From Runella sp. SP2 (lineage in GTDB: Bacteria; Bacteroidota; Bacteroidia; Cytophagales; Spirosomataceae): a stretch of 64,000 nt of DNA. The notes beneath the pieces were generated by a model. That model was not told the DNA's origin. It did not search any database and saw only the letters and a list, made by a program, of their open reading frames with translations. A program made the translations under genes and the position numbers. How positions within the stretch are numbered: the first letter of the stretch is position 1; every line of letters starts with the position of its first letter. Below, in pieces: positions 34,763-43,033 of this stretch. Where the stretch lies: the NCBI RefSeq assembly GCF_003711225.1, contig NZ_CP031030.1, positions 124,001-188,000 of the forward strand. The letters run 5' to 3'.

Positions 34763-35947
34763 CTATCTTAGGTTGTTTAACAAATTTTGAGCACTCTCTT
34801 CTATACTATATTTTTGAATTAGGTTAGTTCCCCACTCTAAGTTGTGATTAAACTCTGAAAGTATTTCTAAACACTGAGCTAGCTGTTCGTCTTGACTCTC
34901 GTTGAAAATTTGAACCCTTGGCCAATCGCTAAAATTAGCACAACAACCAACGGCATTAGAAATAGCTATGCTACATCCTGCTTGTATAGCTTCATTGACA
35001 ACTAAGCCCCAAGTTTCCCCCATCCTTTTTGAGGGAAGAACTAAAATGTCCATCAAAAGGTAATGACTGCCAATTTGTGATTGATTAACAAATCCTGCAA
35101 ACGTTGTGTTTATGCCCCAATCCTCGTATGCTTTTTTAGCTTCATTTTCTAATTGAGCACTCAGTGGTCCATTACCGACAAAATATAAATGAAGCCGTTC
35201 ACGAATATGGGGACTAATATGCTTTAATGATTTATAAATCAACAAAGGGTCTTTCTTTTCAATAAACTTTCCTGAGAAACCTATTACAATTTGAGTATTT
35301 AATAAATGATGTTCAGCACGACCCTGTGCTCGTATTTGTTCTTTTTCTAAAGTTGTAAATTGCGAATATCGATTGACTGTACAATATAAGGCAGGTGATA
35401 ATAATTTAGACGATACTCCATGAGACAAATAATGTTCCTTATTCAGGTTGCCTATATAAAAAAAACGGTTGATACCTTTATATGCAATTGTGTAGGCTAA
35501 ATATCTGAGATACGATTTGGTTTTGGTTCTGGTAAAAGCATAGTCTTGTGTTTCTGTGCGTAGCCAAATTGGAATACCCTTTAGAAGAGCATAAATTAAA
35601 GCCGCCCATTCATAGCGATAGTTAAGACCAGTTAGTAAAATAGCATCAGGCGATATTTCGTCAATAATACCCTTGACGCCTTTCTCAGTTAAAGAGCCCC
35701 AGCCATTTAGAGGATTACCTTTTTCACTATTTAAAATAGTATAAGGATACCCATCTAATAATGGCTCATCCCAAGAGAAAGTTAATCCAAAGTCTTTGTC
35801 TTCATGTCCTTTGACTGAGCAATCCGAAGCATAAGCAACATGAATACTACCAGGTGCAAGTTGGTGCATTTTTCTCCAAAGTGGAGCCCTGTACTGTACA
35901 GGGTGGGTATCAAAAATGAGTAATTTTTGGTTGACTTTCGAAAACAT
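34763..35947 (-). CDS. Family 4 glycosyltransferase
   Basis: A GT4 enzyme of 394 residues from the ATG at 35947. This start is chosen because LLIFDTHPVQYRAPLWRKM, the usual N-terminal strand, follows at once; an ATG at 36034 would add 29 residues. The donor half shows VIGFSGKFIEKKDPLLIY and PSKRMGETWGLVVNEAIQAG with the E-x7-E type site. The N-terminal half (YPYTILNSEKG) is like transferases found in exopolysaccharide clusters. It is a lone minus-strand gene between two plus-strand genes, so it must have its own promoter, which I could not identify with confidence. Confidence 0.87.
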   Translation of the reverse strand: MFSKVNQKLLIFDTHPVQYRAPLWRKMHQLAPGSIHVAYASDCSVKGHEDKDFGLTFSWDEPLLDGYPYTILNSEKGNPLNGWGSLTEKGVKGIIDEISPDAILLTGLNYRYEWAALIYALLKGIPIWLRTETQDYAFTRTKTKSYLRYLAYTIAYKGINRFFYIGNLNKEHYLSHGVSSKLLSPALYCTVNRYSQFTTLEKEQIRAQGRAEHHLLNTQIVIGFSGKFIEKKDPLLIYKSLKHISPHIRERLHLYFVGNGPLSAQLENEAKKAYEDWGINTTFAGFVNQSQIGSHYLLMDILVLPSKRMGETWGLVVNEAIQAGCSIAISNAVGCCANFSDWPRVQIFNESQDEQLAQCLEILSEFNHNLEWGTNLIQKYSIEESAQNLLNNLR

Positions 35948-36118
35948 TTTGTAATCAGTAAGGGAGCAAAATAAATTTTTTACTTCATTATGGAAGATAA
36001 AAGCAAACAAAAGGTAAAGACGAAGGTATAGCATGTTTATAATATCTCCAAAAGGGCACTAATGATAGAAGTAAAGAGGGTAATTAAAATGCAACCGATG
36101 AATAGAACAAAGGGAATG

Positions 36119-36148
36119 ATTGTATTCCTAGCTAAGTATATATATTTG
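36119..36148 (+). promoter_or_regulatory. Promoter of the thioredoxin-fold gene
   Basis: ATTG (36119-36122), an 18-base spacer and TATATTTG (36141-36148), a perfect -7 box. Transcription should start near 36154, about 40 bases before the ATG at 36195. Confidence 0.6.
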
Positions 36149-36194
36149 TACAAGGAAACATATGTTTAAACAAACCAATTATCTCTGACGACAG

Positions 36195-37442
36195 ATGAAA
36201 AAGAATAAAAGTTATCTTTGGCGTAAAATCACATTGTGTTTTTTGATGTTGGCTACCACGGTGCAAGGCCAAGGTATTCAGTTTTTTAATGGTTCATATC
36301 AAGGAGCTGTGGAAGCAGCAAGGAGAGCTAATAAAATATTGTTTGTTGAGGTTTACCTAAATGGGTGTCCTCATTGTGCAGCTCTGGCTCCAATCCTTGA
36401 AGAAAAAAAAGTTGGTGACTTTTTTAATTACCAGTTTGTAAACTTTAAACTGGAAGCAAACTCAGAAGACTCAAAAATCCTACAACAGCAAAAAGGGTTG
36501 ACATACGTTGAGTTTCCGTTGTTCTTTTTCTTCGATCCAAGAACAGGACAGTTAGTACATATGGCATTCCCAGGAGAAAGACCCAATAAAAATGAGGCTA
36601 TCGAAGAAGTACTGAAACATGGAAAAAATGCTTTAGACACAACAGAGAGAACGTTAGCCTACAGTAGCAGGTTTTCAAAAGGAGATAGAGGTTTGGCGTT
36701 TTTAATTAACTACGCAAAGTATGTCAAGAGCATGAAAGATATGGATCGTTTGGGGACGATTAACACCGAGATTGCTAAAGTAATGACTAAACCATCTGAT
36801 TTAGAGAGTAAATTGGGATTTTATGTTCTTCAACGTTTGATAGAAGACTACAAAAACCCAATGGCAGTTTACTTTTTTAACAATATTAATAAATACAAGG
36901 CAAAGTACCCCGCGAAAGAGGTTAATGATACTGGAGAGCTAATATTGTATTATACATTATATGGTAAGCGTGCTGCTCAGATGGATGTTAGCGAAATTGT
37001 TAAAATACGTCAAAATATGGTTAAACTGGGAGTAGCCCCTGCTGTTGCGAGTACCCGTACAATATTAAAGGAAATAGAGGCGTATTTTCGAGTAAAGCAG
37101 ACAGATAAAGCTACTGCTCGTTTGAACGAACACAAAAAAATGTCCTCTATGGGATTAGCTGACTATGCTTACTTAGTAAAGTATTTTAATGAACATGCGA
37201 CTGATAACACGTATGTATCGTCGTTAGTTACATGGGTAGATGCAGGCGTTAAAGCGGCAAAACCAGAAGAGAAAAAGTCGCAGCAAGTGGCAGATTTATA
37301 CTTACAGCGCTCCAAGGCTTTCCAGCGAATTGGGAAAAAAATAGAGGCAAAAAAGGATGCTCAAATGGCACTTTCTGTTGCCCAGGCGGCCAAGCTTGAT
37401 ACTAAGCCTTTCGTCGATGAACTAACGAAACTGAGCCGTTAG
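36195..37442 (+). CDS. Exported thioredoxin-fold protein with helical-repeat C terminus
   Basis: A 415-residue exported protein. A signal peptide (residues 1-25, ending VQGQ) is followed by a thioredoxin-like domain (about 28-140) with the active-site pair CPHC (58-61) in YLNGCPHCAALAPIL and a cis-Pro candidate in YVEFPLFFFF. The remaining 270 residues are predicted helical, with TPR-like stretches (LYLQRSKAFQRIGKKIEAKKDA). It should act in the periplasm on disulfides, as an oxidase, isomerase or reductase. It is the gene directly before the cysteine-rich T9SS repeat protein, which makes that protein a possible client. No DsbB or DsbD partner is in the window. Confidence 0.85.
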   Translation: MKKNKSYLWRKITLCFLMLATTVQGQGIQFFNGSYQGAVEAARRANKILFVEVYLNGCPHCAALAPILEEKKVGDFFNYQFVNFKLEANSEDSKILQQQKGLTYVEFPLFFFFDPRTGQLVHMAFPGERPNKNEAIEEVLKHGKNALDTTERTLAYSSRFSKGDRGLAFLINYAKYVKSMKDMDRLGTINTEIAKVMTKPSDLESKLGFYVLQRLIEDYKNPMAVYFFNNINKYKAKYPAKEVNDTGELILYYTLYGKRAAQMDVSEIVKIRQNMVKLGVAPAVASTRTILKEIEAYFRVKQTDKATARLNEHKKMSSMGLADYAYLVKYFNEHATDNTYVSSLVTWVDAGVKAAKPEEKKSQQVADLYLQRSKAFQRIGKKIEAKKDAQMALSVAQAAKLDTKPFVDELTKLSR

Positions 37443-37477
37443 AAACTTCCTATGTCGTGTTGTAAGTTGATTTTGTT

Positions 37478-37513
37478 AAAAAAAACTTAAAAAAATAGAA
37501 TGTAAGTTTTTTT
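37478..37513 (+). terminator. Possible AT-rich terminator after the thioredoxin-fold gene
   Basis: An 11-bp stem of AAAAAAACTTA (ending 37489) and TAAGTTTTTTT (37503-37513) with a 13-base loop ends in a T run. All pairs but one are A-T, so it is weak. Its right arm touches the TTTG of the following promoter. Confidence 0.35.
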
Positions 37514-37540
37514 GTTTTGGTGAGACTTCTCGTATTTTTG
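37511..37540 (+). promoter_or_regulatory. Promoter and long leader of the giant repeat protein
   Basis: TTTG (37511-37514), an 18-base spacer and a perfect TATTTTTG box (37533-37540). Transcription would begin near 37546, leaving a leader of about 257 bases to the ATG at 37803. This 360-base gene-free stretch (37443-37802) also holds a 17-codon open frame starting at 37612 and two short stem candidates (CTTAC/GTAAG near 37670 and CTTGCC/GGTAAG near 37685-37710); no known riboswitch was recognised. Confidence 0.6.
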
Positions 37541-37802
37541 TGAGTCTTATGTATGAAAGGTGAAGTTAAATCCAAATAGGGTTACTGCCTGAATTTACTG
37601 AACCTTAAACTATGTTGCATTTATTTAAAACAATACGACCAAGAAACAAAGGAACCCCTAACTGAACTTACTGACATGTAAGCTCTTGCCAGTGGGAGTG
37701 CTCGGTAAGGCTCTAATTAAACATTATCATCCCTCCCCATTGGATGTTAATAGAAAAATTCACAAAGTGCTTTTTGTGGGGAAAAGCAATAAACAAATCC
37801 AA

Positions 37803-40800
37803 ATGAAACCAATCAAAACTTTACTTTCGTTTTGTGTTGTGCTGATGGTGGCGATGGGTGCATGGGGGCAAGTTACAAGTATTACTGCTCCTGCAATACC
37901 CGCTGGACAGCAATGCGTTGGCGCCACCATCGTACCTCCAAGTAGCCCAACAATAGTTGCTAGTGGATGTGCTGGTGAAGCTGTCTTCTTGCAACTATTT
38001 GAAGCAGACGGTACCGAGCTTGCAGTAGGATCCGCTGGGAGTGTCCCAGGAGGAGCTGCTGGTTCGGTTGTTATCCCAGCCGCTGCCTTAGGCAAAACCG
38101 TCTATTATCGCTATGTTACCAAAGGAACAACTGCAGGTTGTGCTTTTAATGGTACAGCCACTCCTTTGAACAACAACACTGTTGTTGCAACTCCTACGAA
38201 GCCAACGATTGTGGCTCCGATTCCGTCGATTTGTCACTTGGAAACACAAAAGACCTTGGCAGAATTTGGAGCTCCAAATGTGTATGCAAATTGTACGTCA
38301 GGAACATTGACTGTTGCTTACATCACAGGAACTTCTCCTTGGAATACAGCAGGAGACTATACCATTGGCTATAAGTGCGTTTCTGGAGTATGTGAGTCTC
38401 CAATCGAAACTACAACGTTTACGGTTAAAAATCCGTTGAATGCTCCAATTTTTGTTAAGAATATTCCTAGCATTTGTCCAGGGGAAGACCAGTTGACTGT
38501 TGAAGAAGTTGAAGCAGGCGGATTTGCGTCATGCGCAGCTGATCCTGGTTCTGTATTGAAAGTAATCAGTGGCCCACTTAGCAACACTACTTCAGGTGCA
38601 GTACAATTTATCTGCGAAAGAGATGGTTGCAAATCAGGTGTGTATAGCCATTCATATACGATCTATTCAGCGACAGCTGCACCAACAGGTGTGACTATCA
38701 ATGGAGGTTCATCTGTGACTGCATGTGCATCTGCAATACCAGCTTCGTTAGTTTTTGGTGGAGATTGTGCGGGTAACAATTACAAGATTTGGAATGTTAC
38801 GACCAATACATTGGTATCAGCAGCATACACAAGTGGTTCAATAAGTCCTATACCAACATCTGGTACTACTGTATATCGTGTAACGTGTACAGACGCTACT
38901 TGCGAAAGTACAGGTGTAGAAGTAACTTACACAGTAAGCCCAGCGATTGCGAAACCAGAACTTGCTGCTGCAATTCCATCCATTTGTCATTTGGAAACAC
39001 AATTGACAGAAGCACAATTAGAAGCGCCAGGTGTTTATGCAAGTTGCGCCCCAGGTACAACACTTAACTTGGTAAGTGTATCAGGAACAGCTCCATGGAA
39101 CACAGCAGGAACCTACACTGCGATGTGGCGTTGTGAAACGAGTGCTACTTGTTACTCGGAACTGACTCAAACAACGTTTACGGTTAAAAATCCGTTGAAT
39201 GCTCCAATTTTTGTTAAAAACATTCCTAGTATTTGTCCAGGAAAAGACCAGTTGACTGTTGAGCAAGTAGAGGCTGGTGGATTTGCGTCATGCGCAGCTG
39301 ATCCAGGTTCTGTATTGAAAGTGATCAATGGCCCGCTTAGCAACACTACTTCAGGTGCAGTACAATTTATCTGCGAAAGAGATGGTTGTAAATCAGCTGT
39401 ATATAGTCACTCATATACGATTTATTCAGCAACGGCAGCGCCAACAGGTGTATCTATCACAGGTAGCCGCGCGGGAGCAACAGGCAATGGAACAACAGCG
39501 GTTACCGTGTGTTCTTCGCCTGCTACAGCAGCAACACTCGCTTTCGCAGGTGATTGTGCAGGTAATAACTTCAAGATTTGGAATGTTACAGATAATGTAT
39601 TGGTAACAGCGTCTTATTCTGGACCAATTACAGCTCCTACAAAAACTACTGAGTACAAAGTAAGTTGTACAGATGCTACTTGTGAAAGCACAGGTGTAAC
39701 AGTAACTTACACAGTAAGCCCAGCTATTGCGAAACCAGTACTTGCCGCTGCTATTCCATCTATCTGTCATTTGGAAACACAAAAGACGGAAGCAGAATTG
39801 GAAGCTCCAGGTGTTTACGCAAGTTGTGAGCCTGGTTTTACACTTAATTTAGTAAGTGTATCAGGAACAGCTCCATGGAACACAGCAGGAACATACACTG
39901 CCATGTGGCGTTGTGAATCAAGTGCTGATTGTTACTCAGAATTGACGCAAACAACGTTCATTGTTAAAAACCCGTTAAGTTTGCCAATTTTTGTTAAGAA
40001 CATTCCTAGCATTTGTCCAGGCGAGAAGCAGTTAACTGTTGAAGAAGTTGAAGCAGGTGGGTTTGCATCATGCGCAGCTGATCCAGGTGCTGTTTTGAAA
40101 GTGATTAATGGACCACTTAGCAACACTACTTCAGGTTCGGTACAATTTATCTGTGAAAGAGATGGTTGCAAATCAGGTGTATATAGCCATTCATATACAA
40201 TCTACTCAGCGACAGCAGCACCAACAGGTGTGAATATTAATGGAGGTTCATCTGTTACTGCATGTGCATCTTCATTGCCAGCTTCGCTTACTTTTGGTGG
40301 AGACTGCGCTGGTAACAATTACAAGATTTGGAATGTTACAGATAATGTATTAGTAACAGCGTCTTATTCTGGACCGATTCCAGTACCTTCTAAAACGACC
40401 GTATATCGTGTGACGTGTACAGATGCTACTTGCGAAAGCACAGGAGTAGAAGTAACGTTTACATTGGGTTCTGGTGTTGCCAAACCAACACTTGTGAAAG
40501 CTATTCCTTCAATTTGCCATTTGGGTACTCAGTTGACTGAGGCGCAATTGGAAGCAGCAGGTGTTTATGCAAGTTGCGAAGCTGGTGCAACTCTTAATTT
40601 AGTAAGTGTATCAGGAACAGCTCCTTGGAACACCGCGGGAACATACACTGCAATGTGGCGTTGTGAAGTAAGTGCTACTTGCTACTCAGAATTGACGCAA
40701 ACAACATTTATTGTAAATTCACCGATGGCTACGCCTACGCTTTCAGCTTCGGCAACAACAATTTGTGCTGGTGAAACTGTTACATTTACAGTTGGTCATA

Positions 40801-42893
40801 CTTGCCCATCAACAGCTACTTTGGAGCTTTATAAGAACGATACTATCTTAGTTGCTTCTAAGGCTGCGGGTACGTCACCTGCAACGATTGGATATGCAGC
40901 TACTACAGGTACATATAAAGTGAAGTGTATGTTCGATAAGTGCTATAGTGCGGCAAGTTCAGGTGTTACTGTTACAGCAAATGCTTTGCCTGCAGCTCCT
41001 ACATTTACGGGTGCTACTCCATTGCAACCAAGTGCAGTTTGTGCAAATACTAGTGTAGGTGGTGTATTATTAAATACATTAACTTGTGCAGTAAATACAC
41101 AGGTACTTGTATGGTATGATAAAGATAATCTTGTTGTACCTCAGCCAAATACTCAACCAGCTGCTACAACAACTTGGACTGTCTCGTGCCGTAACACAGT
41201 AGGTAATACGTGTGAAGGCCCTCGTACTACGGTAGTTTTCACAGTTAATCCTCAAGGTAGTACTCCAACTGGAGTATCTTTGACTGCAGAAGGTACTACG
41301 GTTAATGTCGGCCAAGATAAAGTTATTTGTAGCACAACTGGTGCCGCAATTACCTTTACTGGTTGCCCATCGGGTGAAACTATGCTTGTAAGTGTAGATG
41401 GAAATGTTTATTCTGCAACTATACCATCAGTGGTTACAGATGGTATTAAACACAACTATCGCGTTCGTTGCCAAGCTGGTTCAGGCGCTTCAGCTTGTGA
41501 TGGACCTGAGTCAGGTGTTATGAGTTTAACAGCATATCCAGTATTGACTACAGCTCCAACTGCAAATGTTGTTCCTGCTGTTGTATGTAGTGCATCTGCT
41601 CCAGTTGCATTCGGTGGAAGCTCAAGCTGTGGTGCTTTGGCAACTGTATGGTTCGATGCAACGACAAATACTCAGTTGCTTTCATTGCCATCAATGACTC
41701 CAACTACTCCTGGTACATATTCTTACTATGCTAAGTGTGTGAATGGTGGTGGATGTATGAGCCCAGCGAGTGCGACTACGTCGTTGACAGTGGTTGGTAA
41801 TTCAATGGCTCCAACGATCACTTCAATAGGTGGAACAGAAGTATGTACTGGTGTAAACGTAACACTTACTACTAACTGCCCAGCAGGCTCTGTTGTTAAG
41901 TGGAGTACAGGTGATACTGGTAATGCGTTGCCATTGGTATCGGCTGTGCCACAAGTACGTGCCGTAACTGCGAAGTGTGCAATCACTGTAGGAAGTACAA
42001 CTTGTGAGTCTCCAGTAAGTGCTACTACTACAGTAGTTTGGAAAACATTCGATATTACAATTATCAATATCGGTTCTCCACTTTCAGGGGTTAAGCCTGG
42101 CTCAAACGTACCAAAATCTGCTTGGGCAGCTAACTTTGTAACTGTTGATGCAGGTCCATCATTGCAAAGCAGCTCACAAGGTAATCCTTCAGTATTCTTC
42201 ACTGAGAATCCTAACAAAGGAGCGGATCGTTTCTGGACTGTACACGTTGAGTCATGTGCTTTGGGAACAACAGGTGCTATTTCTTACGATATGTTAGTGA
42301 CACCAGAAGCTGGTGTACCATACTCGTACAACACTGTTGAAAACAATGCACCATACTTGATGTATGCTAACCGTGATGGTTTCACAGAATTGTATGCGCA
42401 CAACCACGGAGCGTATGGCTTTACAAGTGAGCCTAAGTACACTCAAGGCTTGCCAAAAGGTTTGTACAAATTGAGCATCCGTTACTGGAGCGAAAAAGGT
42501 ATGGGGCTTTACCCAGCCGTACGTACAGCTCAAGGTACACAATTGGCATACCAAGAGTACTGGTTCCGTATCCAATCACAAAATGGTATCGGTTCAGGTG
42601 CAGCTCGTGAGGGCGTAACTGAAAATACTGAAGCTCCATTCGTGACAATGGGTCAAAACCCAGTAACTCGTACGTTGTCATTGACAATCAACGGTGCTAA
42701 AGGTCAAGATGTGAAGTTGAACTTGGTTGACGCCTCTGGCCGTTCTATCAAAGTTTCTTCAGTAACTCCTGAAACTAACACTCACCGTGAAGAAATCGAC
42801 ATGACTAGCCAAAATACTGGTATGTACTTCATCCAAGTTAGCACTCCTTCTAAGCGTGCATCTTTGAAAGTATTGAAAGTATCTCAAGACTAA
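37803..42893 (+). CDS. Giant cysteine-rich repeat protein with T9SS sorting tail
   Basis: A 1,696-residue secreted surface protein I cannot assign to a named family. The signal peptide (MKPIKTLLSF, cleavage near AWGQ) begins at the ATG at 37803; the longer frame starts with TTG. Residues about 133-973 form 3.3 tandem units of 250-260 residues, each made of three blocks marked by IPSICHLET, NIPSICPG and DCAGNNYKIWNVT, with paired cysteines in each. About five more Ig-like cysteine-containing domains follow, then a region of about 200 residues (GLYKLSIRYWSEKGMGLY) and a type A T9SS tail with QNPVTRTLSL, LVDASGR and GMYFIQV. It is probably exported by T9SS and anchored to the cell surface, as an adhesin or coat component. 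It lies beside the polysaccharide export genes. Confidence 0.85.
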   Translation: MKPIKTLLSFCVVLMVAMGAWGQVTSITAPAIPAGQQCVGATIVPPSSPTIVASGCAGEAVFLQLFEADGTELAVGSAGSVPGGAAGSVVIPAAALGKTVYYRYVTKGTTAGCAFNGTATPLNNNTVVATPTKPTIVAPIPSICHLETQKTLAEFGAPNVYANCTSGTLTVAYITGTSPWNTAGDYTIGYKCVSGVCESPIETTTFTVKNPLNAPIFVKNIPSICPGEDQLTVEEVEAGGFASCAADPGSVLKVISGPLSNTTSGAVQFICERDGCKSGVYSHSYTIYSATAAPTGVTINGGSSVTACASAIPASLVFGGDCAGNNYKIWNVTTNTLVSAAYTSGSISPIPTSGTTVYRVTCTDATCESTGVEVTYTVSPAIAKPELAAAIPSICHLETQLTEAQLEAPGVYASCAPGTTLNLVSVSGTAPWNTAGTYTAMWRCETSATCYSELTQTTFTVKNPLNAPIFVKNIPSICPGKDQLTVEQVEAGGFASCAADPGSVLKVINGPLSNTTSGAVQFICERDGCKSAVYSHSYTIYSATAAPTGVSITGSRAGATGNGTTAVTVCSSPATAATLAFAGDCAGNNFKIWNVTDNVLVTASYSGPITAPTKTTEYKVSCTDATCESTGVTVTYTVSPAIAKPVLAAAIPSICHLETQKTEAELEAPGVYASCEPGFTLNLVSVSGTAPWNTAGTYTAMWRCESSADCYSELTQTTFIVKNPLSLPIFVKNIPSICPGEKQLTVEEVEAGGFASCAADPGAVLKVINGPLSNTTSGSVQFICERDGCKSGVYSHSYTIYSATAAPTGVNINGGSSVTACASSLPASLTFGGDCAGNNYKIWNVTDNVLVTASYSGPIPVPSKTTVYRVTCTDATCESTGVEVTFTLGSGVAKPTLVKAIPSICHLGTQLTEAQLEAAGVYASCEAGATLNLVSVSGTAPWNTAGTYTAMWRCEVSATCYSELTQTTFIVNSPMATPTLSASATTICAGETVTFTVGHTCPSTATLELYKNDTILVASKAAGTSPATIGYAATTGTYKVKCMFDKCYSAASSGVTVTANALPAAPTFTGATPLQPSAVCANTSVGGVLLNTLTCAVNTQVLVWYDKDNLVVPQPNTQPAATTTWTVSCRNTVGNTCEGPRTTVVFTVNPQGSTPTGVSLTAEGTTVNVGQDKVICSTTGAAITFTGCPSGETMLVSVDGNVYSATIPSVVTDGIKHNYRVRCQAGSGASACDGPESGVMSLTAYPVLTTAPTANVVPAVVCSASAPVAFGGSSSCGALATVWFDATTNTQLLSLPSMTPTTPGTYSYYAKCVNGGGCMSPASATTSLTVVGNSMAPTITSIGGTEVCTGVNVTLTTNCPAGSVVKWSTGDTGNALPLVSAVPQVRAVTAKCAITVGSTTCESPVSATTTVVWKTFDITIINIGSPLSGVKPGSNVPKSAWAANFVTVDAGPSLQSSSQGNPSVFFTENPNKGADRFWTVHVESCALGTTGAISYDMLVTPEAGVPYSYNTVENNAPYLMYANRDGFTELYAHNHGAYGFTSEPKYTQGLPKGLYKLSIRYWSEKGMGLYPAVRTAQGTQLAYQEYWFRIQSQNGIGSGAAREGVTENTEAPFVTMGQNPVTRTLSLTINGAKGQDVKLNLVDASGRSIKVSSVTPETNTHREEIDMTSQNTGMYFIQVSTPSKRASLKVLKVSQD
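38199..38951 (+). repeat. Coding tandem repeat, unit 1 (753 bp)
   Basis: First full A-B-C unit of the giant protein, residues about 133-383, starting at the KPT codons before IPSICHLET. Its A block is the most diverged copy; its B and C blocks are close to those of units 2 and 3 at base level. Confidence 0.8.
38952..39731 (+). repeat. Coding tandem repeat, unit 2 (780 bp)
   Basis: Second A-B-C unit, residues about 384-643. Its C block carries an insertion of about ten residues (around SRAGATGNGTTAV) that units 1 and 3 lack, which explains its greater length. Confidence 0.8.
39732..40481 (+). repeat. Coding tandem repeat, unit 3 (750 bp)
   Basis: Third A-B-C unit, residues about 644-893. The A and B blocks match unit 2 over long base-level stretches with scattered, mostly third-position changes. 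The B block replaces NPLNAP with NPLSLP. Confidence 0.8.
40482..40721 (+). repeat. Coding tandem repeat, partial unit 4 (A block only)
   Basis: Only the A block (residues about 894-973, IPSICHLGT to TFIV) is present before the repeat pattern gives way to unrelated Ig-like domains. The right end is approximate. Confidence 0.7.
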
Positions 42894-42916
42894 TCGTCGA
42901 GACGATTCATACGAAC

Positions 42917-42949
42917 GAAAGCCCCGCAACTTGCGGGGCTTTCTGTTTT
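42917..42949 (+). terminator. Terminator after the giant repeat protein
   Basis: A perfect 11-bp stem, GAAAGCCCCGC (42917-42927) with GCGGGGCTTTC (42933-42943), a 5-base loop and TGTTTTT after it. It lies 24 bases after the stop codon. Confidence 0.85.
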
Positions 42950-42955
42950 TAGTAC

Positions 42956-42986
42956 TTGTAAACTATCCGAAACCCCACTACCTTTG
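42956..42986 (+). promoter_or_regulatory. Promoter of the polysaccharide export genes
   Basis: TTG (42956-42958), a 20-base spacer and a perfect TACCTTTG box (42979-42986). The transcript should start near 42992, which leaves 42 bases to the ATG at 43034 but only 9 to the GTG at 43001. Confidence 0.6.
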
Positions 42987-43033
42987 TAGGGGCGTTTTTA
43001 GTGAAACGCCAGTTAATAAACCTATTGAAATTC

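Noticed and set aside
37686-37802. 39-residue N-terminal extension of the giant protein
   Set aside because: It begins with TTG and would place a basic, non-signal stretch before a perfect signal peptide that starts at the ATG at 37803.
38199-40721. CRISPR or non-coding satellite array
   Set aside because: The repeats are about 750 bp, contain no spacers and keep one open reading frame with protein-level conservation.
41726-42217. 163-codon minus-strand frame inside the giant repeat gene
   Set aside because: An antisense shadow of a Thr/Ser/Val-rich coding sequence; similar shadows recur at equal places in the repeats (for example 38369-38632 and 39932-40171).
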